A DNA stretch of 64,000 nucleotides from UBA5336 sp964492485 (lineage in GTDB: Bacteria; Pseudomonadota; Alphaproteobacteria; Caulobacterales; Hyphomonadaceae): the NCBI GenBank assembly GCA_964492485.1, contig CAZBKM010000004.1:82664-146663 (forward strand). The letters run 5' to 3'. A program made the position numbers and the translations under genes. Every line of letters starts with the position of its first letter. The first letter of the stretch is position 1. Shown here piece after piece: positions 62,587-64,000 of this stretch. The notes below the pieces were generated by a model. That model was not told where the DNA came from and searched no databases. It saw only the letters and a program-made list of their open reading frames with translations.

Positions 62587-63621
62587 TTGCCCGTTCGGTC
62601 GATGATCCAGGCGCTGAACAGCGCGCTCGACGTGAAGCTGTCCGATGATGGCGACGTGCTCGTCTTCGGAGAGGATGTCGGGTATTTCGGCGGCGTCTTC
62701 GGCGTCACGCGCGGTCTGCAGGATCGCCACGGCACCCATCGGGTCTTCGACGCCCCGATCAATGAGGGTGCCATCGTCGCCATGGCCATGGGCATGGCGG
62801 TAAACGGGCTGCGTCCGATCGCGGAGATCCAGTTCGCCGACTACATCTTTCCGGGGTTCGACCAGATCGTGTCGGAGCTCACCCGTATCCGCTACCGCTC
62901 CGCGGGCCAGTTTACTGCGCCGGTAACCCTTCGCGTGCCTTCCGGCGGCGGGATCTATGGCGGCCAGACGCACTCGATGAGCCCCGAGGCCTTCTTTACC
63001 CATATCCCGGGCCTGGTCGTGGCGATGCCGTCGAACCCCCATGACGCGAAGGGACTGCTCATCTCGGCGATCGAAAGGGATGATCCTGTCCTCTTCTTCG
63101 AGCCCAAGCGGCTCTACAATGGGCCATTCTCCGGTGACCCCCATGCCCAGGCGGCCAGCTGGGCGAACCATCCCAAGGGCGAAGTCCCCGATGGCCACTA
63201 CACGGTGCCCCTTGGCAAGGCGGAGATCGTCCGCACCGGCCAGGACCTGACCGTGCTCGCCTACGGCACAATGGTGCATGTGGCGCTTGCCGCAGCGGAG
63301 ACCGAAGGGATCGATGCGGAGATTATCGATCTCAGAACCCTGATACCCTACGACATCGAGACCGTCGCGGACTCGGTGCGGCGCACGGGCCGATGCGTGG
63401 TGCTGCACGAGGCACCGCGCACCTCCGGCTTCGGCGCAGAACTCATCGCCCAGGTTCAGGAGGACTGCTTCTATCACCTGGAAGCGCCGGTCCAGCGCGT
63501 GACCGGCTGGGACACACCCTATCCCCACGCCCACGAATGGAGCTACTTCCCCGGCCCGGCCCGCGTGGGCCGCGCGCTGCGACGGACCCTGGAGGATCGA
63601 GCATGGCCGAGCACCGCCTGA
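62587..63621 (+). CDS. bkdA2: Branched-chain 2-oxoacid dehydrogenase E1 component, beta subunit
   Basis: 344-aa E1beta partner with SMIQALNSALDVKL near the start, VFGEDVGYFGGVFGVTRGLQ, NEGAIVAMAMGMAVNGLRPIAEIQF, GGIYGGQTHSMSPEAFFTHIPG and LIDLRTLIPYDIE-like IIDLRTLIPYDIE. Translation is taken from TTG at 62587, with GGGAG 9 bases upstream, because it adds the usual few residues before MIQALN. The ATG at 62602 is an alternative. It overlaps the E2 start by 19 bases. Confidence 0.94.
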   Translation: MPVRSMIQALNSALDVKLSDDGDVLVFGEDVGYFGGVFGVTRGLQDRHGTHRVFDAPINEGAIVAMAMGMAVNGLRPIAEIQFADYIFPGFDQIVSELTRIRYRSAGQFTAPVTLRVPSGGGIYGGQTHSMSPEAFFTHIPGLVVAMPSNPHDAKGLLISAIERDDPVLFFEPKRLYNGPFSGDPHAQAASWANHPKGEVPDGHYTVPLGKAEIVRTGQDLTVLAYGTMVHVALAAAETEGIDAEIIDLRTLIPYDIETVADSVRRTGRCVVLHEAPRTSGFGAELIAQVQEDCFYHLEAPVQRVTGWDTPYPHAHEWSYFPGPARVGRALRRTLEDRAWPSTA

Positions 63622-64000
63622 AGCTGCCCGATGTCGGCGAAGGTGTGGTCGAAGCGGAAATCGTCGCCTGGCATGTGGACGTCGGCGACACGGTGGCGGA
63701 AGACCAGGATGTCGTCGACGTGATGACCGACAAGGCCACGGTGGAGATCCCCTCCCCCGTCGCAGGCACCGTGGTCGCCCGAAACGGCGACGTCGGCGAC
63801 ACGCTTGCGGTGGGCAGCGAACTTCTCGTCATCGAGACGACCGATCCTCGCGAGCGCCCGGTCGGCGAGACGGACGCCCCGGAGGAGAGCACGCCGGAGG
63901 ACCCACCACCGCCCCCCGAGACCACCCCCGAGACCGCCCCTGATCCCGCCCCTGATCCCGACAAGGCGGATCGTCCGGTGCTGGCGGCGCCTGCCGTGCG
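63603..64000 (+). CDS. bkdB: Branched-chain 2-oxoacid dehydrogenase E2 component (3' truncated by window edge)
   Basis: Beginning of the dihydrolipoyl acyltransferase. It has an N-terminal lipoyl domain (about 1-85) with lipoylated Lys44 in MTDKATVEI, then a Pro/Glu/Asp/Thr-rich linker (about 86-125). The catalytic domain lies outside the window. The start ATG at 63603 overlaps the E1beta end, so it belongs to the bkd operon. Confidence 0.94.
   Translation, partial: MAEHRLKLPDVGEGVVEAEIVAWHVDVGDTVAEDQDVVDVMTDKATVEIPSPVAGTVVARNGDVGDTLAVGSELLVIETTDPRERPVGETDAPEESTPEDPPPPPETTPETAPDPAPDPDKADRPVLAAPAV

Overview
The window is about 65% G+C and reads as the chromosome of an alphaproteobacterium. 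The F1 ATP synthase genes are split off as atpHAGDC with priA just upstream. The trpF-trpB-trpA-accD-folC order, the rsmB / heparinase / purH neighbourhood and the sdhCDAB order are also typical of that class. The long Ala/Pro/Lys-rich N-terminal extension on AtpD and the style of PriA and AccD point towards Caulobacterales/Maricaulales-like groups (Hyphomonadaceae or Maricaulaceae). This placement is an inference, not a proof.

Layout. 1-9.0 kb (+): 3' part of htpX, rsmB, a glycine-zipper lipoprotein, rpe, a heparinase-like protein, a CapD/PglF-type nucleotide-sugar dehydratase and purH. 9.1-16.9 kb (-): atpC, atpD with an unusual fused Cys-rich N-terminal domain, atpG, atpA, atpH and priA. 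17-24.7 kb: a GGDEF-EAL protein, an EamA transporter, yciB, a NUDIX hydrolase, a MarR regulator with a polylysine tail, 3-hydroxybutyryl-CoA dehydrogenase and propionyl-CoA synthetase. 25-27.5 kb: a soluble hybrid histidine kinase and a LuxR-type response regulator. 27.6-33 kb: trpF, trpB, cutA, trpA, accD, folC. 33-39 kb: a coupled trio (Ada-like methyltransferase, unknown membrane protein, glyoxalase), two SDR dehydrogenases, and the UDP-glucose dehydrogenase / UDP-xylose synthase pair. 39-46.5 kb: an outer-membrane barrel protein, tRNA-Ala(CGC), an amidotransferase/DUF885 pair and sdhCDAB. 46.5-55.8 kb: GNAT, ruvCAB, hydrolases, a GNAT-nitrilase fusion, a pseudouridine synthase, an acyl-CoA carboxyltransferase, an SCP2-like protein and a lysophospholipase-like protein. 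55.9-58.4 kb: a complete IS1595-family element. 58.5-64 kb: suhB-like, efp, a DUF4282 protein, thiE and the start of a branched-chain 2-oxoacid dehydrogenase operon (E1alpha, E1beta, partial E2).

Most of this is core metabolism. SDH and ATP synthase serve respiration. Bkd, the acyl-CoA carboxyltransferase, PrpE and the hydroxybutyryl-CoA dehydrogenase fit catabolism of branched-chain and short-chain acyl-CoAs. The sugar-nucleotide enzymes and the heparinase-like protein fit surface polysaccharide metabolism.

The least ordinary items are four. First, a CxxC...CxxC domain is joined in frame to the ATP synthase beta subunit, with a second good ribosome-binding site and ATG at the joint. Second, the 2451-bp IS1595 element has a perfect 8-bp target duplication, a P63C-domain passenger gene and a 447-bp hairpin-rich noncoding tail. 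Third, a family of about 100-bp two-palindrome intergenic repeats occurs in at least five copies, always at gene 3' ends. Fourth, PriA and AccD have degenerate zinc sites.
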